NCBI GenBank assembly: GCA_025463125.1
Contig: JAOAPX010000181.1
Coordinates: 1-38,752 of the forward strand
Length of the DNA: 38,752 nucleotides
Reading direction: 5' to 3'
Source: Acidobacteriota bacterium
GTDB taxonomy: Bacteria > Acidobacteriota > Blastocatellia > Pyrinomonadales > Pyrinomonadaceae
Shown: in pieces, positions 10,201-18,691 of the stretch
Position numbering within the stretch: position 1 is the first letter of the stretch
Layout of the letters: every line of letters begins with the position of its first letter
Program-made: the position numbers and the translations under genes
Notes under the pieces: model-generated
The model's database searches: none
Told to the model about the DNA's origin: nothing
The model's input: only the letters and a program-made list of their open reading frames with translations

Positions 10201-11114
10201 TCTTTGCGCAGCAGGTAGCGAATCCGTTTGCCGGATTGCTTCCGTCGGTTTCGGCTATGAACGGAGCGACTATTGCGCGTGCGCAGCTTTTGCGGCGCTT
10301 CCCGCAATATCAAAGCGTCGGTTCCGCGAGACCGCACATCGGTATCAGCGATTATCATGCAATGCAGGTCAACCTGCAGAAACGTTTCAGCAACGGATTC
10401 TCGCTGCTTTCAAACTACACATGGTCTAAACTGCTTGATACGGCTGGCGTCGGCAGCGGCGCTTCTTTTACCGACCCGACCAACGTCGAAGACATTTCCA
10501 ATTACGAAGAAGAATATTCTTACTCGACTTTGGACGTTCCGCATCGTTTCACCGTCAGCTTTACCTATGAACTTCCGTTCGGCAAAGGAAAACGCTTCGG
10601 CAGTGAATGGAGCGGTTTGACCGATGCTTTATTCGGCGGCTTCCAGGTTTCCGGCAGCGCCGTTTACCAAAAAGGCGCGCCGCTGACAATTACCTATAAC
10701 GCTTTCCCGGGTTCGGGACTGACGGCAATCGGTAATTCACAGCGTCGCCCGCTGCGTGTTGACGGCGTCAGCGCAAACTTCGACCGCGAAGAATATCTGC
10801 GCCGCGCTCGCGCCGGTGAATCGGTATTTAATCCTGACGCTTTCGCCCATCCCGGAGATTTTGAATTCGGCGGCGCGAGAACTTACAACGACATTCGACG
10901 TGACAATTACAATAACGTCGATTTATCGTTTATCAAAAACGTCAATTTCGAAGGAGGCAAAAAACTTCAGTTAAGAGCTGAGTTTATGAATATCTTTAAC
11001 TCCGTCGTCTTCGGCACGCCGGGACTTCAGTACGGAAGCGCTACCTTCGGAAAAATTACGACCCAGGGCAACCGTCCGCGCATTATTCAACTGGTCGGAC
11101 GCTTTACGTTCTAA
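7251..11114 (+). CDS. Oar-like TonB-dependent outer-membrane receptor with carboxypeptidase-regulatory domain
   Basis: The ATG at 7251 is preceded by GAGGAAA at 7239-7245, so it is chosen over an upstream in-frame TTG at 7215; this gives 1287 residues. A signal peptide ends AFA-QQ. Residues about 30-115 form a CarboxypepD_reg-like beta-sandwich (GTVMDPNGAVVPGA, then YTVPFLQPGTYNI). A plug-like region follows (about 125-260, FSVNGGRASTNDVLLDGV and EYGRTGGGIITI), then a long beta-barrel ending in aromatic F (VGRFTF). This is the large Oar/TonB family abundant in Acidobacteriota and used for import of polymers or oligosaccharides. It lies 38 bp after the GH20 gene and ends at a strong terminator, so the two probably form one dre-controlled transcript. 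The ligand is inferred as an amino-sugar glycan from context only. Confidence 0.93.
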   Translation: MNRMKKSAFGVLSTLLLTALLASSAFAQQITATLTGTVMDPNGAVVPGAAVTVTSIDTGLVKTTTTNDNGAYTVPFLQPGTYNIAIDKTGFSQVTRENIRLEVAQTAGIDIQLGITAEQATVLVEGDETPLLQTETSNLETTIEQRLVEDLPSVERNIFSFVNLVPGTIDTNVALGNPNGAVGSAGNRNFFDSNFSVNGGRASTNDVLLDGVTNTIGDFNGVTISPPQDAIREFKVISGVAPAEYGRTGGGIITISSRSGTRKFRGSLYEYFQDGNLNANGWARNRQSLERINDLSRHQFGGAIGGPVFLPWFGEGTPSPLRKLSDTFFFFNYEARREKNPFTRSLTLPTARMRAGDLSELLDPSKGVTIESRNAAGELIRRQEYLFGANNPGGAAGAPVLFGQIFNPYVAPAQLVPYTIRDTNLQTGVVTNRTVMGRPIFAQNNLTNLPACPSTGPRTQACIDPVARNVLQYLPLPNRPGLANNYIVSDTVDFTRDILAARIDHTLSERQNFFVRFSYEKRRNAPPNFFGTPATNVSVVNDRFYNTTLNHVYSLTPTVINNIRYGFTRAAAQQGPNSFGFDPTTLGFPSSLAANASALVFPTFTIGGGSDGLTSPGEITTGQIGGSGNEQARDTHNVSDSITWLKGKHTVRLGGEYRLYRFYPFQFLAPTGSFSFNRFATRGPEPTTSPNLVESSGSSLASFFLGIPSGISQEVVQPMTIWHHYGAAYAQDDWKVLRNLTLNLGLRWDFETATANKQQLITNFDFDAPSPLQGRLNLTNLDPAVAQLNPGIRNLTGLLDFPEGPQSETNLDRFAPRIGFAYGINEKTTVRGGFGMFFLPTSLEAITALGTNLTNSQIQTSFNTNATSQVTASTVFLSNPFPNGFNAPTGNSLGANTLLGGNLPFVVEPVRPNPYNMQWNLVVQRELARNLVLDVAYVGSRGRNLPTRDIQLNQISSKAIEYARANYTQPTACGNAPCNSIATFFAQQVANPFAGLLPSVSAMNGATIARAQLLRRFPQYQSVGSARPHIGISDYHAMQVNLQKRFSNGFSLLSNYTWSKLLDTAGVGSGASFTDPTNVEDISNYEEEYSYSTLDVPHRFTVSFTYELPFGKGKRFGSEWSGLTDALFGGFQVSGSAVYQKGAPLTITYNAFPGSGLTAIGNSQRRPLRVDGVSANFDREEYLRRARAGESVFNPDAFAHPGDFEFGGARTYNDIRRDNYNNVDLSFIKNVNFEGGKKLQLRAEFMNIFNSVVFGTPGLQYGSATFGKITTQGNRPRIIQLVGRFTF

Positions 11115-11119
11115 GACTG

Positions 11120-11180
11120 AAAGGATGAGGCTGAAAGGCGAGTTTGTTTTCGCTTAAAACCTCATCCTTTTATTTTTTTT
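11120..11180 (+). terminator. rho-independent terminator after the TonB receptor gene
   Basis: A perfect 11-bp stem, AAAGGATGAGG (11120-11130) and CCTCATCCTTT (11160-11170), encloses a 29-nt loop and is followed by TATTTTTTTT. It begins 5 bp after the receptor stop codon. The next gene starts only 9 bp after the T-tract, so readthrough may couple it. Confidence 0.88.
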
Positions 11181-11188
11181 ATTAACAA

Positions 11189-12487
11189 ATGCTAGGTTTT
11201 CTGATTTTATTGGTTTTTGCGGTTTTCGCCGTGCTGATGTTCACGCGGCGAATGCCCGCGCTGCTGGCGCTTCCGGCGATGGCAGTCATCACGGCAATTT
11301 TAGTAAAACTGCCGTTTATCAACATTTTAAACGATGTGGTAGCCGCCGGTTCGACCAAGCTCGCGTCCGTCTACGTCGCGGTTTTCGCCGGCGCGATGAT
11401 GGGACGCGTTATGCTGCAAACCGGCATTGCCGAAGCCATTATCAAGCGCGCCGCTGAATTCGGCGGCGATAAGCCGATCGTCGTGGCGTTTGCTTTGATG
11501 ATCGTGACGGCGATTCTTTTTACTACTTTGCAGGGCTTGGGCGCGATCATTACGGTCGGCTCGCTCGTTTTGCCGATTTTGATGAGTCTCGGTCTGCCGC
11601 GCAAGCTCGCGGGCACGCTTTTTCTTCTGGCTTTCGGCACGGGCTTTATTTTCAATCCGATTTTATTCACGCTTTACCGGCAATTATTAAAGGTCGAAGC
11701 CGATAAGCCTCTGCCGAACGATGTGACGAATTTCGCGTTCGCGCTTTTGGGCATCATGGTCGTGACGGTCGTCATTTATACCATTTTTGCCGCCAAGCGT
11801 TCGGGCGAAGTTTTGTTCTGGGCGGTCGAATCGAAAGAAGAATTCATCGAAAAGAATTTCAAGCGCGACGTGCCGCTGATTTCGCTTTTGACGCCGATCG
11901 TTCCTTTGATTTTATTTTTCGGGCTTAATTATTTCGGCATCAAGATCGACTTTATCCCGGCGTTTATTATCGGCTCGCTGTTCGGCGTGATAACCACGCA
12001 GCCGAAGCTCGCCATTAAAAATTTAACCGCGGCGGTCGTTCGCGGCATCGAAGACGGCGCTCCGGCGGCGATTTTGATGATGGGCATCGGGATGCTTTTA
12101 AACGCGCTCAGCTTGCCGGACGTCAAAGCCGCGCTCGAACCGATGATTCGCGCTTTGCCGCTGCAGACGACGATTTCCTACATCCTGTTTTTCGGATTGC
12201 TTTCGCCGCTCGCGCTTTATCGCGGACCGCTGAACGTTTTCGGCGTCGGCATCGGGATTTTCTCGATTATGTTCGGCGCGGGAATCTTGCCGGCGCTGGC
12301 TATCCTGGCGGCGATTATGTCGATCGTGCAGGTGCAGAACGTCTGCGACCCGACGAACACGCACAATGTCTGGATCGCAAATTTTACAGGTATTCCCGTT
12401 GAAGACCTGACCAAGCAGACGCTCATTCCGATGATGCTCGTCTGCATTGCCGGTCTGATTTTAGCCGCGTTCTGGTTTTTGCGTTAA
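11189..12487 (+). CDS. Multi-pass permease of the ion-transporter (GntP/citrate-like) superfamily
   Basis: A 432-residue, very hydrophobic protein with about 11-12 membrane segments in two similar halves, each with a re-entrant style small-residue motif (for example TTLQGLGAIITVGSLVLP in the first half and LYRGPLNVFGVGIG in the second). The size and plan fit GntP, CitMHS and related secondary transporters, which move gluconate, citrate or similar acids with a cation. No Shine-Dalgarno sequence is visible, and the ATG sits 9 bp after the preceding terminator's T-tract. Within this locus it could carry a sugar or sugar acid released in the periplasm across the inner membrane. The substrate is not readable from the sequence, and subfamily placement is uncertain. 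Confidence 0.75.
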   Translation: MLGFLILLVFAVFAVLMFTRRMPALLALPAMAVITAILVKLPFINILNDVVAAGSTKLASVYVAVFAGAMMGRVMLQTGIAEAIIKRAAEFGGDKPIVVAFALMIVTAILFTTLQGLGAIITVGSLVLPILMSLGLPRKLAGTLFLLAFGTGFIFNPILFTLYRQLLKVEADKPLPNDVTNFAFALLGIMVVTVVIYTIFAAKRSGEVLFWAVESKEEFIEKNFKRDVPLISLLTPIVPLILFFGLNYFGIKIDFIPAFIIGSLFGVITTQPKLAIKNLTAAVVRGIEDGAPAAILMMGIGMLLNALSLPDVKAALEPMIRALPLQTTISYILFFGLLSPLALYRGPLNVFGVGIGIFSIMFGAGILPALAILAAIMSIVQVQNVCDPTNTHNVWIANFTGIPVEDLTKQTLIPMMLVCIAGLILAAFWFLR

Positions 12488-12516
12488 AGATTTTTCTAAG
12501 TTAAAGATTTTTCTAA
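12483..12516. repeat. perfect 17-bp tandem duplication that includes the permease stop codon
   Basis: GTTAAAGATTTTTCTAA occurs at 12483-12499 and again at 12500-12516 without mismatch. The first copy contains the TAA stop of the permease. A degenerate third part (AAAGACTTTTCTATTTTCTA) follows, so the spacer to the next gene appears built by slippage. Confidence 0.9.
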
Positions 12517-12562
12517 AAAAAGACTTTTCTATTTTCTAAAACCGTTTATTGAGAGGTTGGTT

Positions 12563-13714
12563 ATGCGTTTGAGTTTACTTTTAATGACAATTCTGGCTTT
12601 TGCAGGATTCGTTCAGGCACAGAACAGCACCGAGATCATTGCCGAAAACGGGCAAAAGCATAAGATCGCGGCAAAAGACCGGCAGCGCGGCAATGACGAG
12701 ATGGTTTATTACACGCTCGCGTATTACAAGAAAAATCCGGCGAATCAATCGGGCATCGACGTGCTCGTCATAGACAACAAGGTTTCCGTCGTGCAGGATC
12801 GCGCAGGTGCGGTTTACCTCGAGAAAAAGTCGGATCCGGGCGCTGTCAAAGTTGACGGCACCGGAAAAGGTTTCATTTTAAGCGCTAACGGCGAGGCGCG
12901 AAAATGGGTGCTCGCCAATCTAAAACCGGGCAGCGAAGTAAAAGTAAACGAGGTCGTCATCACCAAAAATGCGGCGGGCGAAGTCGTCCCGGCTGCTTCG
13001 ATTCCGTGTTTTGCGGGCGCTTATTACCGCAAAGCCGTCACGAGTTTCGACGTGTGGACGGGAATTGCCGGAATCGTCAAGCTCGGCGCGCCGAAGGTCG
13101 ATGAAGATCGTTTGAATCCGCAAACCAAACAACCGCTCGATAATTTCTCGGTTTATATGGGCGGCAACGCGGGCGGAAATTATGAAGTCGACGCAGGTCT
13201 CGCGTGGGAATTTACCGTGGACGAAAACGGCAAACGCAGCGAGCGCCGCAACGCTTTCCGCCCGTTCTGGCGAACAAAGACATGGAACGCCGCACCCGCG
13301 CAGAAAGAGTATTATTTCTATCCGGGCGAAACGGTGCAGATGGCGGTTTTAATTGCCGGAAGCGGAAAGCTTCGCCTGATAATCTCGGATGGCAAAGCGA
13401 AAACTTTCCAGACCGATTTCGACGCCGAGGGCTTTGCGCCGAACGTGATGCGGCAGTTCAAGCGCGTCAACGCCATCGACCAGTTCGGCAACGAAGGCAA
13501 ACCCGTCCAGCCGACCAAAGCGCAGGTAACCGGAGCCGAATGGCTGCAAACGATTTTGCTTCGAGGAGAAGGCGCTGCCGCAAAACAGATTCCGATGGAC
13601 AAAACGCGCTTTACGGATATGCGCTGCGCCGACGAATCTTACATTGTCGTCGCGCCCACCGATGCGGCGAAAGGCGCGGAAAAAATTGATATTTACGGAA
13701 CGCCGAAAAAATAA
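12563..13714 (+). CDS. Secreted protein of unknown family
   Basis: The ATG at 12563 follows GAGAGG (12551-12556) and gives 383 residues starting with a clear signal peptide ending FVQA-QN; an in-frame TTG at 12557 is rejected. I do not recognise the family. Visible features are a Q-K-H-K-rich start, a probable beta-rich fold, a glycine-rich stretch around residue 200 (YMGGNAGGNYEVDAGLAWE), a WRTKTW motif and a single internal Cys pair candidate (CFAG and CADE). There are no membrane segments after the signal peptide. It lies between a permease and a GHL10-like glycosidase with a 38-bp gap, so a periplasmic role in the same glycan pathway, for example binding or hydrolysis, is possible but only inferred from position. 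Confidence 0.8.
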   Translation: MRLSLLLMTILAFAGFVQAQNSTEIIAENGQKHKIAAKDRQRGNDEMVYYTLAYYKKNPANQSGIDVLVIDNKVSVVQDRAGAVYLEKKSDPGAVKVDGTGKGFILSANGEARKWVLANLKPGSEVKVNEVVITKNAAGEVVPAASIPCFAGAYYRKAVTSFDVWTGIAGIVKLGAPKVDEDRLNPQTKQPLDNFSVYMGGNAGGNYEVDAGLAWEFTVDENGKRSERRNAFRPFWRTKTWNAAPAQKEYYFYPGETVQMAVLIAGSGKLRLIISDGKAKTFQTDFDAEGFAPNVMRQFKRVNAIDQFGNEGKPVQPTKAQVTGAEWLQTILLRGEGAAAKQIPMDKTRFTDMRCADESYIVVAPTDAAKGAEKIDIYGTPKK

Positions 13715-13723
13715 GGCGCTCGG

Positions 13724-13748
13724 CAAAAAAGATTTCAAAAAAAGATTT
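13724..13748. repeat. 12/13-bp tandem duplication in the spacer
   Basis: CAAAAAAGATTT (13724-13735) is followed directly by CAAAAAAAGATTT (13736-13748), the second copy having one more A. It fills most of the gap before the GHL10-like gene start at 13753. Confidence 0.75.
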
Positions 13749-13752
13749 ATTA

Positions 13753-15078
13753 ATGAATTACCTTTTAAGATTTAAAGTCGTCGTTTTCTTTGTTTTCGCT
13801 TTTTGTTTAACCGGTGTATCCGTTTACGCGCAAAAATTGCCGGACGCGCCGCGCAATACGATCTGGGTTTCTTCGACGGCTTCGCACGACGTTATCGAAA
13901 GCCGCGAATCGATCGCCGCTTTTGCCGATAAAGCCAAAGCCGCCGGCATCGACACCGTGATTCTTTACGCCAAGGAATTAAACGGTCACGTCGTTTATCC
14001 TTCGAAGATCGCGCCGCGCCTGCTCGAGCATCGCGGCAAAAAATACAACCCGGATTTCGACGTGCTCGCCGCTTTTATCGAAGAATGCCACAAGCGCGGA
14101 ATGCGTCTTCACGCCGCTTTCGACATTTTCACCGAAGGAAACAAGTTGATCCCCGGCGTCGGCATCGCTTTCGATAAACGAAAAGAATGGCAGTCGATCG
14201 CTTACGACGTGGACGAAAAAGACCGGAAAATAAAAATCGCGCCGATCGGCGAATTCAAGCAGGGCATTCCGCTCTGGGTCAACGCCGGTCTGCCCGAAGT
14301 GCAGAATTACGAAATTTCCGTTATTCGCGAAGTCCTGGAAAATTACGCGGTTGACGGCGTCGTGATGGATCGCGGGCGCTGGAACGGTTTGAACACGGAT
14401 TTCAGCGACAATTCGCGCGAGCTTTTTAAGAAATACGTAAAGGACGAAAAACTGAATTTCCCCGAAGACATTTACGAAATACGGCTCGACGCAAGCGGCA
14501 AAAAACAGATCGTCGAAGGCAAGTATTTTTCAAAATGGCACGAATGGCGCGCCAGCGTTATCAAATCGTTTTTCGCGCGCGTTCGCCAAACGGTTAAAAA
14601 GACCAAGCCGAAAGTTTCGTTCGAGTCTTACGTCGGCTCGTGGTACCCGGTTTACGGAAATGACGTCGGCGTTAACTGGGCGAGCGAAAAACACAAGGTT
14701 TCCTACGATTGGGCGTCGAAAGATCATCATCGCACCGGCTACGCCGAATTGCTCGACGTGCTTTACATAGGACTTTATTATTCTTCGAACACTGAAGCCG
14801 AAGCCGTCAAAGCGGGCGCAAACTCGTGGCGCTCGGTCGAAGGCGCGGCGCGGCTGGCGAAACAAATAACCGGGGGCGCAACCGTCGTTCACGGCGTAAT
14901 CAATTACGGCGACGATAAATTATCCGCGGAAAAACTCGCCGCCGGAACCGAGATCATCAAAAAAGAAACGAGCGGCGTCGGAATTTTCGAAGCGTCTCAC
15001 GTCAAGCGCCGCAATATGTGGGAGCCGCTCGAACGGGTTTTGAAAACGCCCGTCGCGCCTGTGAAGAAAAAAAGGTAA
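13753..15078 (+). CDS. Secreted GHL10-like (DUF187-type) glycoside hydrolase
   Basis: 441 residues; signal peptide ending VYA-QKL. The body reads as a TIM barrel of the glycosyl-hydrolase-like 10 type: an opening strand with IWVSSTASHD, a helix/strand KAKAAGIDTVILYAKELNGHVVYPS, FIEECHKRGMRLHAAFDIF, a mid-barrel VDGVVMDRGRWNG with candidate catalytic D, and FESYVGSWYPVYG near residue 295. The C-terminus is lysine-rich. GHL10 relatives (for example YngK) are linked to bacterial cell-wall or amino-sugar metabolism, but few are characterised. Here it precedes DUF4127 and two NagZ-type enzymes with gaps of 6 bp or less, consistent with one operon for peptidoglycan-like or amino-sugar glycans. Family placement is moderate; it could belong to a neighbouring alpha-amylase-like clan. 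Confidence 0.72.
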   Translation: MNYLLRFKVVVFFVFAFCLTGVSVYAQKLPDAPRNTIWVSSTASHDVIESRESIAAFADKAKAAGIDTVILYAKELNGHVVYPSKIAPRLLEHRGKKYNPDFDVLAAFIEECHKRGMRLHAAFDIFTEGNKLIPGVGIAFDKRKEWQSIAYDVDEKDRKIKIAPIGEFKQGIPLWVNAGLPEVQNYEISVIREVLENYAVDGVVMDRGRWNGLNTDFSDNSRELFKKYVKDEKLNFPEDIYEIRLDASGKKQIVEGKYFSKWHEWRASVIKSFFARVRQTVKKTKPKVSFESYVGSWYPVYGNDVGVNWASEKHKVSYDWASKDHHRTGYAELLDVLYIGLYYSSNTEAEAVKAGANSWRSVEGAARLAKQITGGATVVHGVINYGDDKLSAEKLAAGTEIIKKETSGVGIFEASHVKRRNMWEPLERVLKTPVAPVKKKR

Positions 15079-15084
15079 AGAAAA

Positions 15085-16794
15085 ATGGTTTGTTTGAAAA
15101 ACAATCGGGCGAAAATCTTTTTCCGGTCGCTCGCGCTGCTGCTGGCTGTAATTTCGCTTTTCCCGCTCGCCGCGTCGGCGCAGAAGCGGCAAAAAGCGAA
15201 AACTTCTGCAAAAACGCGTGTCGTGATCGTCCCGCTCGACGACCGACCGGCGACGACGCAGTTTGCCGAAATGATCGGGCACATCGGCAATGCCGAAGTA
15301 GTCTTGCCGCCGCGCCGGTTATTAGGTACTTTTATCACCGCCGGTGATTCGGAAAAAATCTCGAAATGGCTGCTCGAATACGATTTTTCAAACGTTGACG
15401 CCGTAATTTTATCCGTCGATATGCTCGCTTACGGCGGTTTTATGACTTCGCGCCTTTCCCAAACGCCGCTCGACACGGCGCTTCGCCGCCTGGAAGTCAT
15501 CAAGCAGTTAAAACGCAAAAATCCGCGTCTTCCCGTTTACGCTTTTAATGTCGTGCGGCGCGTCGCGCTTTCGGCTTTCGCGGCGAATCGCCCGTTTCGC
15601 GAAAAGATCGCGCGCTGGGCGGTGCTCGCCGACGAAACCGCGCAAAAGCCGGGCAACGCGAAATTAAAAGAAGAATTTGCGAGATTGGAGCGCGAAATCC
15701 CGCCAGCCGAAATCGAAGATTATATGGGTGTGCGGCGGCGCAATTTGCAGGTAAATTACGCGATGCTCGATCTGGCAAAAGCCGGAATCGTTGACCGTTT
15801 GCTTCTGCTGCAGGACGACGCGCATCAATACGGGCTGCATCGCCGCGACCAGAAAGCTTTGCTCGAACGCATCGCCAAACTCAATTTGCCGGACGATCAA
15901 GCCGCGCTTTACAACGGCGCGGACGAAGGCGCGAGCGTTTTATTGAGCCGCGCAGTTTTAAGAAAAGCAGGTTTTAAGCCGCGCGTTCGCGTCGTTTATT
16001 CGTCCGAAGCCGGGCGCTCGCATCTCGGCGATTTTGAAGATCAGCCGATCGAAACGAGCGTCGTGCGGCAAGTGGAAACTTCGGGCGCGGAAATTGTCAA
16101 AGACGCAAATTCAGCCGATTACACGCTTTACGTCAACGCTCCGCGGCAAACCGAAAAAGAATTCGACGCCTTTCTCGCGCAGATCATCGCCGACGTTAAA
16201 AATAATCGCCGCGTCGCCGTCGCAGACGTTTTGTATAAAGTCTGGGGCGGCGGAGACGAGCGCATCGTCAAGGCTCTCGGACGCGAAAAAATGCTTGACC
16301 GAATCACGGGCTACGCTTCGTGGGGCACGCCCGGAAACGCGCTCGGAACGGTCGTTCCGCAGGCGAATATGTACGTTTTCGCCCGCCGCAAATTGTACGC
16401 CGACGCCGAGCTCGCCAAAAAAATCGAAGCCGCGCAAATCAAGTTTCTTTTTCACAGGTGGCTCGGCGATTACGGCTATCACGTGCTTGTGCGCCCGCCG
16501 GTCAACCGCTACGCGCGGCAGGATTTAAAAACGGAAGTCGAAGAATTCGACCGCCCGGCTTACGAAAAGTTTAATGGCATCGTCGCCGAGCGAATGACGC
16601 CGATCACGCAAAAGTTTTTCGAAGAAAATTTCAAAAACAGGTTTTACCAAACCGGCAAAAATGCGGGCGAAGGAATCGTTTTGCAGGAAATGGAAAATCT
16701 CGAAATTCGCCTGCCGTGGGCGCGCACGTTTGAAGTTTTTATGGATTACAATTTTCGTTTCGCATCAAAAAAAGCGGGAATGAGGACAAAATAA
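15085..16794 (+). CDS. DUF4127 family protein, secreted
   Basis: 569 residues with a signal peptide ending ASA-QKR. Hallmarks of DUF4127 are present in order: VIVPLDDRPAT (about residues 48-58), VDMLAYGGFMTSR (about 112-124), LLLQDDAHQYG (about 245-255), YNGADEGASVLLSR (about 275-288) and a W-G-TPGNALG segment near 415. The repeated conserved acids (LDDRP, QDDAH, ADEG) suggest a metal- or sugar-binding active site, but I know of no established function for the family. The gene starts 6 bp after the GHL10-like gene and its TAA overlaps the ATG of the next NagZ-type gene (TAATG), so it is translationally coupled to a GlcNAc-releasing enzyme. Function in amino-sugar glycan breakdown is inferred. 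Confidence 0.87.
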   Translation: MVCLKNNRAKIFFRSLALLLAVISLFPLAASAQKRQKAKTSAKTRVVIVPLDDRPATTQFAEMIGHIGNAEVVLPPRRLLGTFITAGDSEKISKWLLEYDFSNVDAVILSVDMLAYGGFMTSRLSQTPLDTALRRLEVIKQLKRKNPRLPVYAFNVVRRVALSAFAANRPFREKIARWAVLADETAQKPGNAKLKEEFARLEREIPPAEIEDYMGVRRRNLQVNYAMLDLAKAGIVDRLLLLQDDAHQYGLHRRDQKALLERIAKLNLPDDQAALYNGADEGASVLLSRAVLRKAGFKPRVRVVYSSEAGRSHLGDFEDQPIETSVVRQVETSGAEIVKDANSADYTLYVNAPRQTEKEFDAFLAQIIADVKNNRRVAVADVLYKVWGGGDERIVKALGREKMLDRITGYASWGTPGNALGTVVPQANMYVFARRKLYADAELAKKIEAAQIKFLFHRWLGDYGYHVLVRPPVNRYARQDLKTEVEEFDRPAYEKFNGIVAERMTPITQKFFEENFKNRFYQTGKNAGEGIVLQEMENLEIRLPWARTFEVFMDYNFRFASKKAGMRTK

Positions 16795-18635
16795 TGAGCG
16801 CTCGAAAAAACAAAACGGTCGAATCTTTAGTGTCCGGCGCGGTGATTTTCGCGCTCGGCGTTATGCCCTTAAGTTTCGCCGCGCAAACTCAAAAAGCGAA
16901 AGTCGGGCAGCCGAAAGCTGTCGTCGCGGCAAAACAATCGGCGGCGGAAAAACAATGGGTCGAGAAAACTCTGCGCTCGATGAATCTGCGCGAGCGCATC
17001 GGGCAGCTGATGGTCGTCGGGCAGCTCGGCGATTACAAAAACGTCACGGGCGAAAAATTCGCCGAAACGCGCAGGCAAATTCTTGAAAACAAGGTCGGCG
17101 GATTCGTGTTTTATCGCGGCGACGCGCTCGAGCTGGCGGCTTTAATCAACGAAATGCAGCGCGTTTCAAAAGTCCCGCTCTTGATGGCGGCTGATTTCGA
17201 ACGCGGTCTGCCGATGCAGATTCGCAGCGGCACGAGCTTTACGCACAATATGGGAATCGCCGCCGCCGGGAATCCTGAAATGGCTTATCGCAAAGGGCGG
17301 ATTATCGCCGAGGAAATGCGCGCCATCGGCATCAACTGGCTTTACGGTCCGGTTTCCGACGTTGCCAATAATCCGGGAAACACGATGGTCAACGTCCGCA
17401 GCTACGGCGAAAATCCGGATAGAACGGCGCAATTTGTCGCATCGGAAGTGCGCGGATTAAAAGACGGCGGCGTGCTTTCGACTGCCAAACATTTTCCCGG
17501 TCACGGCGATACGCCGATCGATTCGCACATTGATTTGCCGGTGATAAACATTGACGGCGAACGCTTCAGGCGCGTTGAGCTCGCGCCGTTTCGCGCCGCG
17601 ATCGCCGCCGGGCTCGATTCGCTGATGACCGCGCACATCGCTTTGCCGCAGATTACAGGCGATAACGTCGCTGCGTCGCTTTCGCCGAAGATAAACGTTG
17701 ATTTGATACGCAATGAACTGAACTTCGACGGCATTATCACGACCGATTCGCTCGGCATGGGCGCGATTATCAAGCATTATAAAGGCGCGGAAGGCGCGCT
17801 TCAGGCGATTAAAGCCGGAGCCGACATCGCGCTTTTGCCGCCGGACGCGAAAGCGGCGATCGACGCCGTCGAGCAAGCCGTTTTGCGCGGAGAAATCCCG
17901 AGAAAACAAATCGACGATTCGGCGCGGCGAATTCTGCGTGCGAAATATCAGGTCGGGTTAGCGAGTAAAAGAACGGTTGATTTAGACGCGATTAATAAAA
18001 TCGTCGAAAAACCGGAAAATGTCCGCGCGGCAAATGAGATCGCGGAAAAATCCATTACGCTTTTCCGCAACGAAAACAACGTTTTGCCGCTTTCGCCGCA
18101 AAAAGCCCAAAACGCTTTATTTATTATCGCAGCCGGCGACGACGACCCGGATCAGGGAAACGTTTTGAAAGCGGCGATCGAGCAGCGCGTCAAAGGCGCG
18201 CGCGTCGTTAAAGTCGATAAACGCACGACCGAAAAAGAATACGAACAGCTTTTGAGCGAAGCGAAACGCGCCGAAACGGTCGTCGTCGCGCCGTTCGTCA
18301 AACGAGCCGCGCTGAAAGGCACGATCGAGCTTCCCGAAGCTGAAGCTGAATTCGTCCGCGATTTGATCGACCAGAAAAGAAACGTCGCCGTCGTCGCTTT
18401 CGGCAGCCCGTATCAATTGCGGCAGTTTCCGAAAGCGAGAGTTTATATGGCGGCGTGGGCTGTCGAAGACGCGGCGCAGACAGCCGCGGCGCGTGCGATT
18501 TTCGGCGAAACGGCGATTCAGGGACGCTCGCCCGTCAGCTTGCCCGGATTTTTCAAGATCGGCGACGGATTGCGGATCGCTCCGCAAAAGGCGAGAGAAA
18601 AAGACGCTAAAGAAGCGACGGAAATTTTCAATTAA
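16794..18635 (+). CDS. nagZ: GH3 beta-N-acetylglucosaminidase, NagZ type, exported (copy 1)
   Basis: 613 residues; signal peptide ending SFA-AQT. A GH3 TIM barrel (about 60-390) carries the NagZ signature KHFPGHGDTPIDSH, with the D243/H245 pair that acts as general acid-base, and the nucleophile D318 in ITTDSLGMGA. A second, alpha/beta domain (about 410-590) makes it the two-domain type known from B. subtilis NagZ (YbbD), rather than the short cytoplasmic E. coli type. It hydrolyses GlcNAc-beta-1,4-MurNAc or similar non-reducing GlcNAc ends. Its ATG overlaps the DUF4127 stop by one base. A paralogue follows after 56 bp. Confidence 0.93.
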   Translation: MSARKNKTVESLVSGAVIFALGVMPLSFAAQTQKAKVGQPKAVVAAKQSAAEKQWVEKTLRSMNLRERIGQLMVVGQLGDYKNVTGEKFAETRRQILENKVGGFVFYRGDALELAALINEMQRVSKVPLLMAADFERGLPMQIRSGTSFTHNMGIAAAGNPEMAYRKGRIIAEEMRAIGINWLYGPVSDVANNPGNTMVNVRSYGENPDRTAQFVASEVRGLKDGGVLSTAKHFPGHGDTPIDSHIDLPVINIDGERFRRVELAPFRAAIAAGLDSLMTAHIALPQITGDNVAASLSPKINVDLIRNELNFDGIITTDSLGMGAIIKHYKGAEGALQAIKAGADIALLPPDAKAAIDAVEQAVLRGEIPRKQIDDSARRILRAKYQVGLASKRTVDLDAINKIVEKPENVRAANEIAEKSITLFRNENNVLPLSPQKAQNALFIIAAGDDDPDQGNVLKAAIEQRVKGARVVKVDKRTTEKEYEQLLSEAKRAETVVVAPFVKRAALKGTIELPEAEAEFVRDLIDQKRNVAVVAFGSPYQLRQFPKARVYMAAWAVEDAAQTAAARAIFGETAIQGRSPVSLPGFFKIGDGLRIAPQKAREKDAKEATEIFN

Positions 18636-18691
18636 AAGGGGAAAACGAGTTTCGGGGCAGGCGCTTGCGCGCTGGCGGCATTATTTTAATT

